A stretch of DNA of 64,000 nucleotides, from the NCBI GenBank assembly GCA_036927565.1, contig JAYESD010000005.1:97442301-97506300 (forward strand), in the 5' to 3' direction. Under the pieces are notes generated by a model. It made no database searches, was not told the origin of the DNA, and saw nothing but the letters and a program-made list of their open reading frames with translations. Each line of letters opens with the position of its first letter. The first letter of the stretch is position 1. The position numbers and the translations under genes are program-made. The stretch is from Tuctoria greenei (Eukaryota; Streptophyta; Magnoliopsida; Poales; Poaceae). Of this stretch, positions 55,313 through 64,000 are shown piece after piece.

Positions 55313-55351
55313 GTCGACATTAGCCCAGAGGAAAGTGATGAGCGCGAGTTC

Positions 55352-56146
55352 CTATTTGTTGTTCAGACCTCCTGATATATGGGTAGTCTGAGCAGCAATG
55401 GAACCAATTTGGATTAATTTGACGGGAACGTCGGTGTTGCCGCTTGGTTTCACACGAGGTGCGGGGGTTGAGCCTCGCTGCGGAGAACTCGAAGGTTTCG
55501 GAGCTAACTCCTTTTTGGATGCTTCCTCCTGCCCTGTAGCAAGTGCGTGGAGTTCTTCCAATGCAGTGGTTCCTGCAGTGCGATCCCCACGGATCCGGAG
55601 AACGCCAGTAGGTGTTGGCATCTTCAACACCAAGTAGCCATATTGGGCGGCGGCCATGAACCTGTATAAAGCAGGCCTGCCCAGAATGGCATTGAATGGT
55701 AAACTGATTTGCGCTATGTCAAAAACTAGTTTCTCGGTTCAGTAGTTCTCCAGAGTTTCGAAGGTCACTGGGAGTGTGATGGAGCTGAGTGGGGTAATGG
55801 CCCCCAGACCTACCCCAGAAAAAGGTCGAGAGGTACGAAGGTCTGAAGGTCGGAGCTGGAGCTTGATGAAGGCTTTGAAGCTTATGAGGTTCAGCCCTAC
55901 ACCTCCGTCCACCATTACATGGTGGAGTTGAATATTGTTAATGGTTGGAGACACCATCAACGGGAGTTTGCCAGCTCCGATCATGTTATGAGGGCAGTCC
56001 GAAGAATCAAAAATGATGGGAGTGTCCATCCACTTCCGATGAGGCTCCGCCCTGGCGGTGGGAGCAGTAGCAGCCATATCCCGTCGCATTGTCTTGAGGA
56101 TGCGGCAAGACGTGATGTCCCAAGAACCACTATAAATGGTGTTCAA
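55352..56146 (-). pseudogene. Tat-like protease region
   Basis: WMDTPIIFDSSDCPHNMIGA, then LHHVMVDGGVGLNLISFKAF with DGG in the place of the usual DTG/DSG, as is common in this lineage. TGA at 55739-55741 falls where the family has Arg. It continues FDIAQISLPFNAILGRPALY and RFMAAAQYGYLVLKMPTPTG. Confidence 0.75.
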
Positions 56147-56199
56147 GGTCTTCCAATGCTCGTTGTCAACAGTGTTGTAGACAACCTTCAGAACCTTTA

Positions 56200-57110
56200 T
56201 GGGGTACTGAAAGCCTAGCTCCCCTTCAGCCGGAGCTTCGTCGACTTTTTGCTTTCCTTCCTGTTGGCGATAAGGAGCTTCTTCTCGGCTCTTGTTGTAG
56301 TGCTCGACAAGGTTCTAGACCTCTCGACATTCTTCTCGACTGTGCTTGTCCGTCTTGTGGATTGGACACCACACTTTGGAGCTGCCTCCATCTTCTGACG
56401 ATGGTCGATGTCGTTTCTCGGGGCGTAGCCCCCGACCACCCGGAGCTACAGCAACCGCAGCAGTAGGTGCGCCGACCGATGGCTTTTTCTTGGTGTTGGT
56501 TTTCTTCTTTTTTTTTGCTACCTCTAGAAGTAGTGGCTTCATTCTTGGATGATTTCTTGTTTGCCTCCGGAGGTGATTTGGAGTGCATCTCACATCCCTC
56601 CGCAACTTTAGCATATTTATCTGCTAAGCTGAAGAGTTTTGTGACGCTGTTGACTTCTTTGGTCGCCACCTTCTCTAACATTTTTTTGTCTCGAACACCC
56701 TGTCTGAATGTAACAATAACAGAAGCGCTTGAGATTGAGGGGATGATATTGCGTACCTGAGAAAACTGCTGGATAAAAGATTGCAATGATTCTCCTGTTG
56801 TTTGCTTCACAACAAACAAGTCTAGTTCAGTGTGGGGCCGACTGTAAGAACTCCCGAAGTTGTCAGTGAACTATTGGCATAATTCCTCCCAACTATTGAT
56901 GGAGTCGGGTGGAAGACTCACGAACCAGGACCTTGCAGTCCCAGTCAGAGCCACTGGGAAGTAGTTGGCCATCACGGCCTCATTGCCCCCTGCCGCCAGT
57001 ATAGCAGTGGAGTAGATTTGGAGAAACTCAACAGGGTTGACAGTCCCGTCGAATTTTTTTGGCAAATGAGGCCAAAACTTATGTGGCCATCTGACCATGC
57101 GTAAGTGCAT
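56200..57110 (-). pseudogene. Tat-like gag
   Basis: WPHLPKKFDGTVNPVEFLQI, YSTAILAAGGNEAVMANYFP and VALTGTARSWFVSLPPDSIN, a stop at about 56871, then FVVKQTTGESLQSFIQQFSQ and FRQGVRDKKMLEKVATKEVN. A modified knuckle CPIHKTDKHSREEC occurs at about 56325-56370. The end is basic and frame-shifted. Confidence 0.8.
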
Positions 57111-57745
57111 GGCCAGGGCAGAACAGCCTCCCCCTACTCCCTGAGGAACAGGGTCATCCCGAGCCTCCCGCCTTTCGCGAGCACACTTGATATGGACGCA
57201 GCCGTCCTGCTACCGGTAACGGTGATCAAGTTCCGATTGTAGGTCATGAGTCGGAATCCTGCTGATGGTGTGGTTGCGTCGTGCCCCGGGAGGCAGGGAA
57301 GTCACCTGCTGGGATGCAACATGCCATTGGTGCTATGACACGTGAGGACCAAGTCTTACAGACAAGGTACGACGTTGAGCTGTTGCCTGCCCCGAAGGGG
57401 GAGGACCTTGGTTGCTAATGGCATCGGCTGCAGCTGCAACCAGATGTTGTACATTAGTGCGCCACTACTCCATCGCACCCGTAGGTGCTCCGAGCGCTGG
57501 TGGGCACTCCAACAGAGTTTGCACAACAATTAGCACGTTCTCGGGGTTGTTGTTTGCCGATGTTGTGACCGACACAAGTACCCCATCCTGTTGTCCAGCA
57601 TGGTTTACTGGGGCAGATGGTGGTGGTGGCAGCATGGCACCCGCTGGGACAATGGCGCCCGCTGGCTACTGCATGTTAGAGGACTGTTCAGCATGGTTGC
57701 CATTGGAGGATTCTGCAACGGAGTTCACCATCTTGAGATCTCAGA
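57111..57745 (-). other. Leader of the Tat-like element
   Basis: GC-rich stretch before gag on the minus strand. The first residues of gag probably start in here but I cannot place the start codon because of frame breaks. Confidence 0.45.
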
Positions 57746-57763
57746 CCCCCTACCTGGCGCGCC
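57746..57763 (-). other. Primer-binding site of the Tat-like element
   Basis: The minus strand reads TGGCGCGCCAGGTAGGGG just inside the LTR edge, a form I associate with a tRNA-Arg primer in Tat elements. Confidence 0.65.
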
Positions 57764-57766
57764 AAA

Positions 57767-58611
57767 TGTCGAAGTGTGAGAACGACACTTCTCCCGGTAC
57801 TACTAGATTGTAGCCCGCGGAGGTTCTTGTATTGGTTTGAGCTCGCAGAGATCAAGAACAAGATGGTGACACAGAAGATTTACGTGGTTCGGGCCGCCTG
57901 AGCGTAATACCCTACTCCGCGGTGTGAGTGTTGTTGTATTGAGTAGCACTAGTATGCGCGTGAGCTTGGATCAGGTTCTGTGTCTCTGTATCATGCGGTG
58001 CGGTCTTTTTATAGTTCAAGGACTAACCATTACAACGTTTGCCCGACCCGACATGTGGCCCTGGCGTATTTAATTTCCTAATACATTGTCTATGAGTATT
58101 AATCGTGGTTAATGGTGTGATAATGTGCCTTAATGGCTGCGTTACCCCTATTAACAGTGTTCTGATCGTGTGTCATTAATACAACATTAATGACACGTAA
58201 TCAAGTCTTATAACTGCCGTTTTAACTGTCCCTTGAATGTCCGTGCTGTTGGAGATCCGCCAGTGTACTCGTTGGTGGCGTAGGTCCGACGGCTCCACAC
58301 GTGGCAGCTTCGGAGCTTCGCCTTGTGGGGAGGTAGCTCCGGAACCGCTATGCATGTGGCAGCACCGGAGCTCCCCTCTGCTTGGGGTTAGGTCCGGGAT
58401 CATTATACACGTATTGAGTGTGGAACTTTCCTATGTTGGAAGTTTAACTCCAGACTTATATTACACGTGTCAATCCCGAAGCTGCCCATATGAGAGATGT
58501 GGGTCCAGTGTAGTTAACGTGTGGAGCCTGAAGAGACTTTTAACTTTGACAGATGGAACTCTCTTGCAGTTCTTGCGGTGCCATGGGGTACCCGGTTCGC
58601 GGGTACCGACA
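57767..58611 (-). repeat. 5' LTR of the Tat-like element
   Basis: It runs from TGTCGAAGTGTGAGAACG to GGTACCGACA and is colinear with 45662-46507. Differences are mostly transitions. Confidence 0.85.
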
Positions 58612-58637
58612 AGCATCAAATAAAATGAAAGAATGGA
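58612..58637. mobile_element. Right end of the split Stowaway-like MITE
   Basis: AAATAAAATGAAAGAATGGA followed by TA is the inverse of the terminus at 45605. Confidence 0.55.
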
Positions 58638-58639
58638 TA

Positions 58640-58860
58640 TTTTTTAATATACACTTGGTATCCAAAATTTTTAATGCAAATCTGATGCAACCAAAAGAAG
58701 GTGGAATTTGGCAGGATGCAACCAAAAGGAGGTGAAAATTGGTAGGTCGACAATTCTTTGGAGTTTTTTTAATGTTCACTTGGTATCCAATTTTTTTAAT
58801 GCAAATCTGATACAACTAAAAGGAGGTGAAAATTGGTAGGTTGACAGTTCTTCTGAACTA
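58640..58860. repeat. Imperfect tandem repeat, about 120 bp
   Basis: CACTTGGTATCCAA, TTTTTAATGCAAATCTGAT and AAAAGGAGGTGAAAATTGG recur in the same order at 58650-58750 and 58769-58850. An extra internal GATGCAACCAAAAG copy is in the first unit. Confidence 0.75.
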
Positions 58861-59055
58861 GTATATTGTTTCATCACAATATCTATGGTGGATATGTTCG
58901 CAAATTACAAAGATGTATGATTTTATTTGCATTAGCTTCATGCGATCAATATTTTCTCTCAATTGCCAGTTTCTAAAAATAGATAATGTCGATCTATAAG
59001 TCAAAATTTGGGAACCTGCACCTTCTACAGTTTGGCCAAAAGATGTGGATGCTAA
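58861..59055. other. Short spacer
   Basis: No gene or repeat seen. Confidence 0.4.
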
Positions 59056-59186
59056 GACCATCCGCACCAGCGTACTCTAAAGCATACTCTATACACTATT
59101 CTCCTTCAGTCTTTACAGTACGTACTCTAAATTACACTGCGAAACAGTGTATCCAGTATGGTTTACAGTACACCACTGCGATGGTC
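59056..59186. mobile_element. Tourist-like MITE
   Basis: Ends GACCATCCGCACC and TGCGATGGTC are inverted, with TAA on both sides (59053-59055 and 59187-59189). The TAA duplication and 131-bp length fit PIF/Harbinger-derived Tourist MITEs. Confidence 0.65.
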
Positions 59187-59189
59187 TAA

Positions 59190-60215
59190 CTCAAGTTCGT
59201 AGGAGGATCAACAATGAGGATACGAGTTTTTACCCAGTTTCAGACCGTTCAGAAGCTATTAGCCCTATGTCCTGCCTTAGAGATTTATTGAGTGGTAGGT
59301 GAGATTTCTTTTTCTTTCACTTGAGGCGTCCTCTTTTTTTTTTCGTTTTTCCTCTTTCAATCGCTCTGCTCCAGCCGGAAGCCTTCCCTTATTATAGTAT
59401 ACCCAGCATGTAGCACTTATAGTGATCATAAGTGGTTGGCACGTCAGTCCAGTAGATGTGTTGTCTTTGATAGTTGTGTCATCTTGTCACATCATGATCC
59501 ATCCACTCTAACTTTCTTTTATACGTCAGGCAAGCCAGTACAGATGCGCTCGTCAGCGCCGTGTTTATAAGTGGTACTAGTGAGGAAAGTGAGAGCCCAC
59601 AGCGGGCCTCGGCCTCTTGATTGGATGCTATGCTTGCAGCCGTGTCGTGGCTGACGTCATTCCTCGATTCTCCACGCACGGGCAATACAGGGGATGTACT
59701 TCCCCATCACCTTTATTGCGTCCGGCCCCTGCCCAAGGCCATGGCAGGGCGGCAACCATGCATTCGGCCTCTACCCGAGGTTGTGGCAGGCCGCAGGCGG
59801 TGACCCACCGCCTACTACCACCTGTCCTGCATGAATGGCTTCTTTGGAACAAGTGCTTGTGCTCGACCAAATCTCAGGATGGAAGCCAGCTTGGTCCGGC
59901 CCCGACCTGACCAGGTCGGGAGCGTCATGGACACCTGCAGGCAACGTGTCGTTGCACGACCTAGCTCTCTGACATCATTGGGCCAAGCCGGAAGATGCCC
60001 CCGGATCTTCCTTCAGAGCCTGGTCATCTTCCTGGCAGCCTTGTTTCTTAGCGATCCAAAACTTCTTGACTCGGTGGCCGGTCACGCTTTTCTCTTGATG
60101 CCTCGCTATTACCATCATGGCCCACGCAACGTCCCTGCTTATTACCCCCGTTCCCAATACAAGGACAGATACGAGGTAGCTACCTTGTATTAACCTGAGT
60201 AAACATGGGACACGA
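59190..60215. repeat. Degenerate gypsy LTR-like relic
   Basis: GAGTTTTTACCCAGTTTCAG, then GCTATTAGCCCTATGTCCTGCC-type text, resembles sequence I know from Tat-type LTRs in grasses. The rest is a GC-rich to mixed stretch without coding evidence. Ends and orientation are not defined. Confidence 0.35.
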
Positions 60216-61339
60216 TCTTTATTTGCAATCAACATTAATAGAATTCAGATATAAACATATAGAATCGCAATCACATTGCAATATTCAGAGATAAATATTT
60301 GCAACTCAATGATATACATTTCAACTATATATATATATATATATTGTAATTTTAGACATATACATTTTGCAATTCATAGTTTATACACATTGCATACCCT
60401 ATAAACTATACATTCCAGACTTATATTCATATGAAGTTCCCATCGATCGATCTAAACTGTACCGTTGATAATGCTCCCAAACTTCAAGTAGTAAAATTTT
60501 GACAGTAATAACAGGACACCACCCCTACGAAATATCAATTTAAGCAACATAAGAAACCACTTCAAATAAGTTTGGCAACAATTACTAATTACTTGAGCAA
60601 AATAAGTTTTACCTTACAATCTCTTCATCAAGAACCCCAAGACAGAGTGTTCTTGAGCGATGGACATTCTGGTGGAAGAAACCAGGTGGAAAGACGCATC
60701 TTGAAGGTACCATGGGATAGTCCTCCGAGAAAGAGATTGTCAGTGGGTAGTAACTACCTTCCCAGTCAATCTACAAAGGGAATTCATTAATAAGGGGACG
60801 ATAGTTATACTGGATTGCACAGAGAAATTGGACAACAAGTGACGCAAATGGCGAGCCATTAAATTGCAAACATCAAAAACAAACAAGACGGAACATAACT
60901 AGTAGCACAAAAGCAAAACTACAGAGTGCGTCATTAAGTTCATCAGTCTATTGCAGAGCTACATACAAACATGCAACCAATGTGCCATATGTACATACAT
61001 GGGTGTGGCTCTTGCGCCACGCCAAGCACTCCTCCCTGAGTCGGCCACACACAAAGTTGATAACGAATTTCCCAGCCATGAACTACATATAAGGTGGAAT
61101 ATAAGTAACGTATAATAGGAGGGAGTAGCAACGGCAAGGACGATACGGTGAGGATGGCAGCGACGGTGAGGACAGCAACGGCGACGATGGCGAATAGTGG
61201 ACAGCAGACAGCGGTCGCACAGGAGTTGGATCATGATTTGTACTGAAATGGTCTTTAGGGTGAGAGAGTGAAATATCACAAAAGATATAAATTCGCCGAA
61301 AACTTAGCTAAGTGTTGGAATAGAGCGCCCGAGAGCTTA
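60216..61339. other. AT-rich spacer
   Basis: It contains a (TA)n run at about 60328-60346. I find no supportable gene; short open frames around 60572 and 60959-61279 show no recognisable domain. Confidence 0.45.
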
Positions 61340-61353
61340 AATAGCTAGGTCAA

Positions 61354-61665
61354 AAGGGAGACGAGCTAGAAAAAGAGCGTCTCCGATCATTGACAAAGGG
61401 AGGCGAGCGGGAGAGAAGCCCGTCTCCCTTTTGCATCCTTTTGTTTCTCTGAGGCGAGCGATAGGTGGTACGAAGTAATTGCGGCCGATGGTGCGGAGAC
61501 GTGCGATCGGCGTGCGACCTTTCATTTCCCCAAAGCGAGCGGTTTCAAAGCATCCCAACATCCCATCAATGCACACGAAATGAATCGCTCCATCATTCCG
61601 CACAGACCTTATATAAGATGCGCCATCGTCGACTACTCCGCAGTTCTCCACAAGCGCGTCTCCCT
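61354..61665. repeat. Left subterminal GAGACGAGC/CGTCTCC cluster
   Basis: Copies near 61354, 61378, 61393, 61423, 61451, 61493 and 61654 in both orientations (AGGGAGACGAGC, GCGTCTCCG, CCCGTCTCCCTTTTG). The right counterpart is at about 62515-62770. Confidence 0.65.
61610..61616 (+). promoter_or_regulatory. TATA box candidate of the CACTA small gene
   Basis: TATATAA about 110 bp upstream of ATG 61722. A second TATATAA at 61699-61705 is only 17 bp from that ATG, so the upstream one fits a normal leader better. Confidence 0.45.
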
Positions 61666-61721
61666 TTTGCATTCTTTCAATTCTCCTCTTCTTTGTCTTA
61701 TATAAGGAGCCACCCACCACC

Positions 61722-62200
61722 ATGGCCAACATTTTGCCGCCAAGCCCACCGAGAGAGCCACCCTTCAAGAAACAGTGTTGCGACTCTCCCGAGTGGCTCA
61801 AGAACGACCTGCGTCTCATTATGGCGTGAGATTCGTACAACGGTACATTTTGCGCCATGAGTTCCTTGGGCCTGGGTACCCTTCCGGAGTTTACTGGAAT
61901 AGATACCACCAGCCACTACCTCTACACCTCATGGGTGTGGTCGATCATCTCGACACTCTGTTCGAGATGATGGCTCAGGAGCTCGGCGGTGAGGGCCGCA
62001 TGAACCTGGTGACGGCTACACCGAGGAACCTCGGTCTCGAGGTTGCACCGCCGGAGCAGCCGACCCAAGCTCCTTGTGCACAGGCTCCTGGAGAGCCTAT
62101 GCCAGAGGAGGAGGAGGATTTAGTTTTCCTTTTGTTGTTTTTTTCATGTGTCTTCTTGTACTTTTTCTTGTGTTTTGTAATATATTGTGCTAATGAATGA
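61722..62200 (+). pseudogene. Small gene of the second CACTA element
   Basis: ATG 61722 opens MANILPPSPPREPPFKKQCC, then DSPEWLKNDLRLIMA before TGA 61827-61829. A one-base shift near 61825 lets the neighbouring frame continue VRFVQRYILRHEFLGPGYPS, GVYWNRYHQPLPLHLMGVVD, HLDTLFEMMAQELGGEGRMN and LVTATPRNLGLEVAPPEQ. An acidic patch and then a hydrophobic C-terminus (probably non-coding run-on) reach 62200. The two parts look like one protein of about 130 residues. I do not recognise its function; position suggests the second (TNPA-position) gene of a CACTA element. Confidence 0.5.
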
Positions 62201-62214
62201 ATGTCATATTTGTG

Positions 62215-62285
62215 TTCATCTGTGTGAATGAATATTATCTTGTGTGTTCATCTGCGTGAATGAATATTATCTCGTGTGTTCATCG
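62215..62285. repeat. About 32-bp tandem repeat after the CACTA small gene
   Basis: GTGTTCATCTGTGTGAATGA plus ATATTATCTT is repeated as GTGTTCATCTGCGTGAATGA plus ATATTATCTC, then a partial third copy GTGTTCATCG. Confidence 0.8.
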
Positions 62286-62514
62286 TGTTCGTCGGGAATG
62301 ACAATTAATAAGGAACAGAGATTTGATTATTTTTTGGATTAATTAGACTAATTCGATCAGTGACGGTTCTCTACATTGGAATGACAATCTATTTAGTTAT
62401 CAAGTGAATTTGCTCGTTCGTTCAGTGAATGTGTTCATCTCAGTGTGATATCAAGTGAACGAAGCAAAAGGGAGAAGATCACGAAGTATGCCCGTGAATT
62501 GGAGACACGATAAT

Positions 62515-62770
62515 AAAAGGAGACAAGCTTTCTGTAAAGCACGTCTCATTTCCTTTCGTAAACCGGAGAAGCGCTTTGCTAAGACCGTCTCCCTTTTGTC
62601 AGAGGAGCAGGCGTGTCTTGGATATTAACTTAAATGAGACGAGCCATAAAGAAGGTCGTCTTCTTTTACACTCAGCCGAGCTATGTACAGATTTTCGCTG
62701 AATCAGACGCGTCTCGTTTACCCATATCAGAGACAGTCTCCTTTGCGCCCGTCACCGATCTTTGTCTCCT
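62515..62770. repeat. Right subterminal GAGACGAGC/CGTCTCC cluster
   Basis: Copies near 62518, 62543, 62586, 62636, 62657, 62709, 62736 and 62763 precede the TAGTG end. Confidence 0.65.
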
Positions 62771-62791
62771 AATTGAGTTTCTTATGTAGTG

Positions 62792-63093
62792 TATTATTCC
62801 TAGAAAAGTATTTCAAATATCTCACATATGGAAGTGTAACGTCTCCATTGAGCATCAAACTTTGGTGGATTATGTTGATCTCTTGAAAGATAGTTTGTGT
62901 AGTTGTTGGGCTGGATGTGTGTGTAATTGTGTGAATGATCATGTATATACATGAGCATATATTATACTTGTATTCAATAGATATACTTAAAAAAATTGTG
63001 CAAAAACAATGAGAGATGTGAAGAGTTGGGGTTAAAAAACATGACATGTGGGTTTGTGAGGTGGCCACTTGACGCTAATTTTCCTTCCTTGTG
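62792..63093. other. Spacer
   Basis: No gene seen; AT-rich. Confidence 0.4.
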
Positions 63094-63112
63094 TAGGGAC
63101 AAAAACGGTCAA
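63094..63112 (+). other. Possible hAT (Ac/Ds-like) 5' terminus
   Basis: TAGGGACAAAAACGGTC resembles the Ac/Ds end (C/TAGGGATGAAAACGGTC), including an AAACGG transposase-site core. No matching opposite end occurs before the window ends, so this is tentative. Confidence 0.3.
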
Positions 63113-64000
63113 AAAAAATCGAAGAAAACATTGATCTTGATTTTGTTTTCATATTTTCTCAACTAGATGAAAATGAAAACAAAAAATTCACGATCGTGAT
63201 GCAGAATCAAGATTATCAGTTATTCTAAAATTAACATGTCATAATGAAAATATGTTGATAGCGGTCAAAAAATGATAATTCAAGTCAGGATGACAATAAT
63301 AACAAACTATTTATCTTAAAATTGATATATACATACATCATACATCACATTTTAAAATATAGTAATATACCGTACATAGGTATACATTAATACATAACGT
63401 TATGAATCATCACGGTCATATGTTAAACCATTAACACTTGATATAGAATGAATATTGTTCATAATATCGTCACCCAACAAGATAAATTTCATAAAGTTAA
63501 AACCCTCCTTGTACATTTTCTTCAGATACATAGATAATCGACTAAGCAAACCATACTAGTCAGAAAAGAAAAATGTACATTCAATGATTTGGGTGTCATC
63601 GAGGCATCTCAAGCCAGAGCCATCGTCCAAAATAGCAGGTCAGTCAGGGTACCGCTATATTCCTCGTCAACTTCATTATAAGAGTAGATAGTTGTCTGCG
63701 TTTCGTAAATCGATTAGTACAAATTTATTGAATCATGTTCATCTCTGTATGGCTAGCCTGCAAAGAACAAGAGATTTATCCTAGTTCGAGCAAAAAATGC
63801 CCTAGAATCAACGGGAGTCTTTCATGATCTTTGTTAGCTCAAAAGGCAAGAGAACAGATTACAAGTGGGCCTGACCCGAGTATATGAACTCTAAGAATGT
63901 AAGAATATCTACAAAAGTAATGCGTAAAAGTAATCGCACACAAGCATAAGAAAGTAAAACACGAACGCAAGCGTGTCAAAGGAAAATGGTGCAAGACCAC
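63113..64000. other. AT-rich right edge
   Basis: No gene or clear repeat found. If 63094 is a hAT end, this would be its interior. Confidence 0.4.

Larger units (their letters stand above)
45662..58611 (-). mobile_element. Tat-like Ty3-gypsy element with antisense gene
   Basis: LTRs of about 845 bp lie at 45662-46507 (3' LTR) and 57767-58611 (5' LTR). Flanks AGCAA and AGCAT form a 5-bp TSD with one mismatch. Minus-strand order is gag, protease, RT, RNase H, second RNase H, integrase. An accessory gene lies on the opposite strand between pol and the 3' LTR, an arrangement known from Tat-lineage elements such as Grande and RIRE2. Stops in most frames show it is inactive. Confidence 0.85.
61340..62791 (+). 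mobile_element. Second CACTA element, non-autonomous or 5'-truncated
   Basis: The right end GTTTCTTATGTAGTG (62777-62791) carries the TAGTG signature. GGAGACG/CGTCTCC motifs cluster on both flanks of a small gene, as subterminal repeats do. No TNP2 is present. The left terminus CACTACATAAGAAAC is not found, so the left boundary is set where the motif cluster begins. Confidence 0.55.

Noticed and set aside
60572..60790. 72-residue plus-strand frame
   Set aside because: No domain, no promoter context, and average composition; likely chance.

Overview
This window is repeat-dense plant nuclear DNA, almost certainly from a grass. The evidence is the set of plant LTR-retrotransposon lineages present (SIRE-like and other Ty1-copia; Athila-, Tekay/Del- and Tat-like Ty3-gypsy), CACTA transposons with TNP2 transposase, Stowaway and Tourist MITEs, and a decayed member of an F-box family I know from grasses. 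I see no intact cellular gene, no tRNA or rRNA gene and no CRISPR array. The species cannot be fixed from the sequence.

Layout, left to right. 1-3457: 3' end of a SIRE-like copia element (sense accessory ORF, polypurine tract, 3' LTR with a palindrome-rich U3 and a TATA box). 3458-7767: AT-rich spacer with MITEs and a tandemly duplicated non-coding block flanking an F-box pseudogene (6028-6769). 7768-13172: a minisatellite and a decayed CACTA element (TNP2 pseudogene, about twenty 70-bp hairpin repeats, TAGTG end). It abuts a truncated minus-strand gypsy fragment (13176 to about 15950). 17070-44790: one minus-strand copia element opened by nested insertions. 45605-58637: a Stowaway-like MITE split by a complete Tat-like gypsy element (45662-58611) that carries an antisense, intron-containing accessory gene. 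58640-64000: short repeats, a Tourist MITE, an LTR-like relic, a second CACTA element with a small gene (ending 62791) and a possible hAT terminus.

The 17070-44790 stack can be read as a chronology, because every insertion keeps its target-site duplication. The copia element (LTRs 17070-17495 and 44365-44790, TSD AAAAA) was hit in its RNase H region by a small LTR element (17761-29084, 139-bp LTRs, TSD CTAAT). That element was hit by a non-autonomous Athila-like element (18274-27437). Separately, the copia integrase-RT linker was hit by a Tekay/Del-like element (30443-41649, TSD GAACG). When the insertions are mentally removed, the copia reading frame continues across both sites.

The most interesting object is the small LTR element. 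Its interior has no gag or pol but carries fragments of at least two unrelated host genes: the N-terminal zinc-binding part of NMD3 (ribosome export adaptor) and a 14-3-3 helix segment. It is a gene-capturing retroelement in the manner of maize Bs1. Also notable are roughly 60-bp phased copies of the primer-binding-site region inside the Athila LTR ends, a 31-bp palindrome present in only one Athila LTR, an inverted repeat enclosing a TATA-like sequence upstream of the F-box pseudogene, and premature stops across unrelated elements that mostly look like C-to-T changes at methylatable sites.
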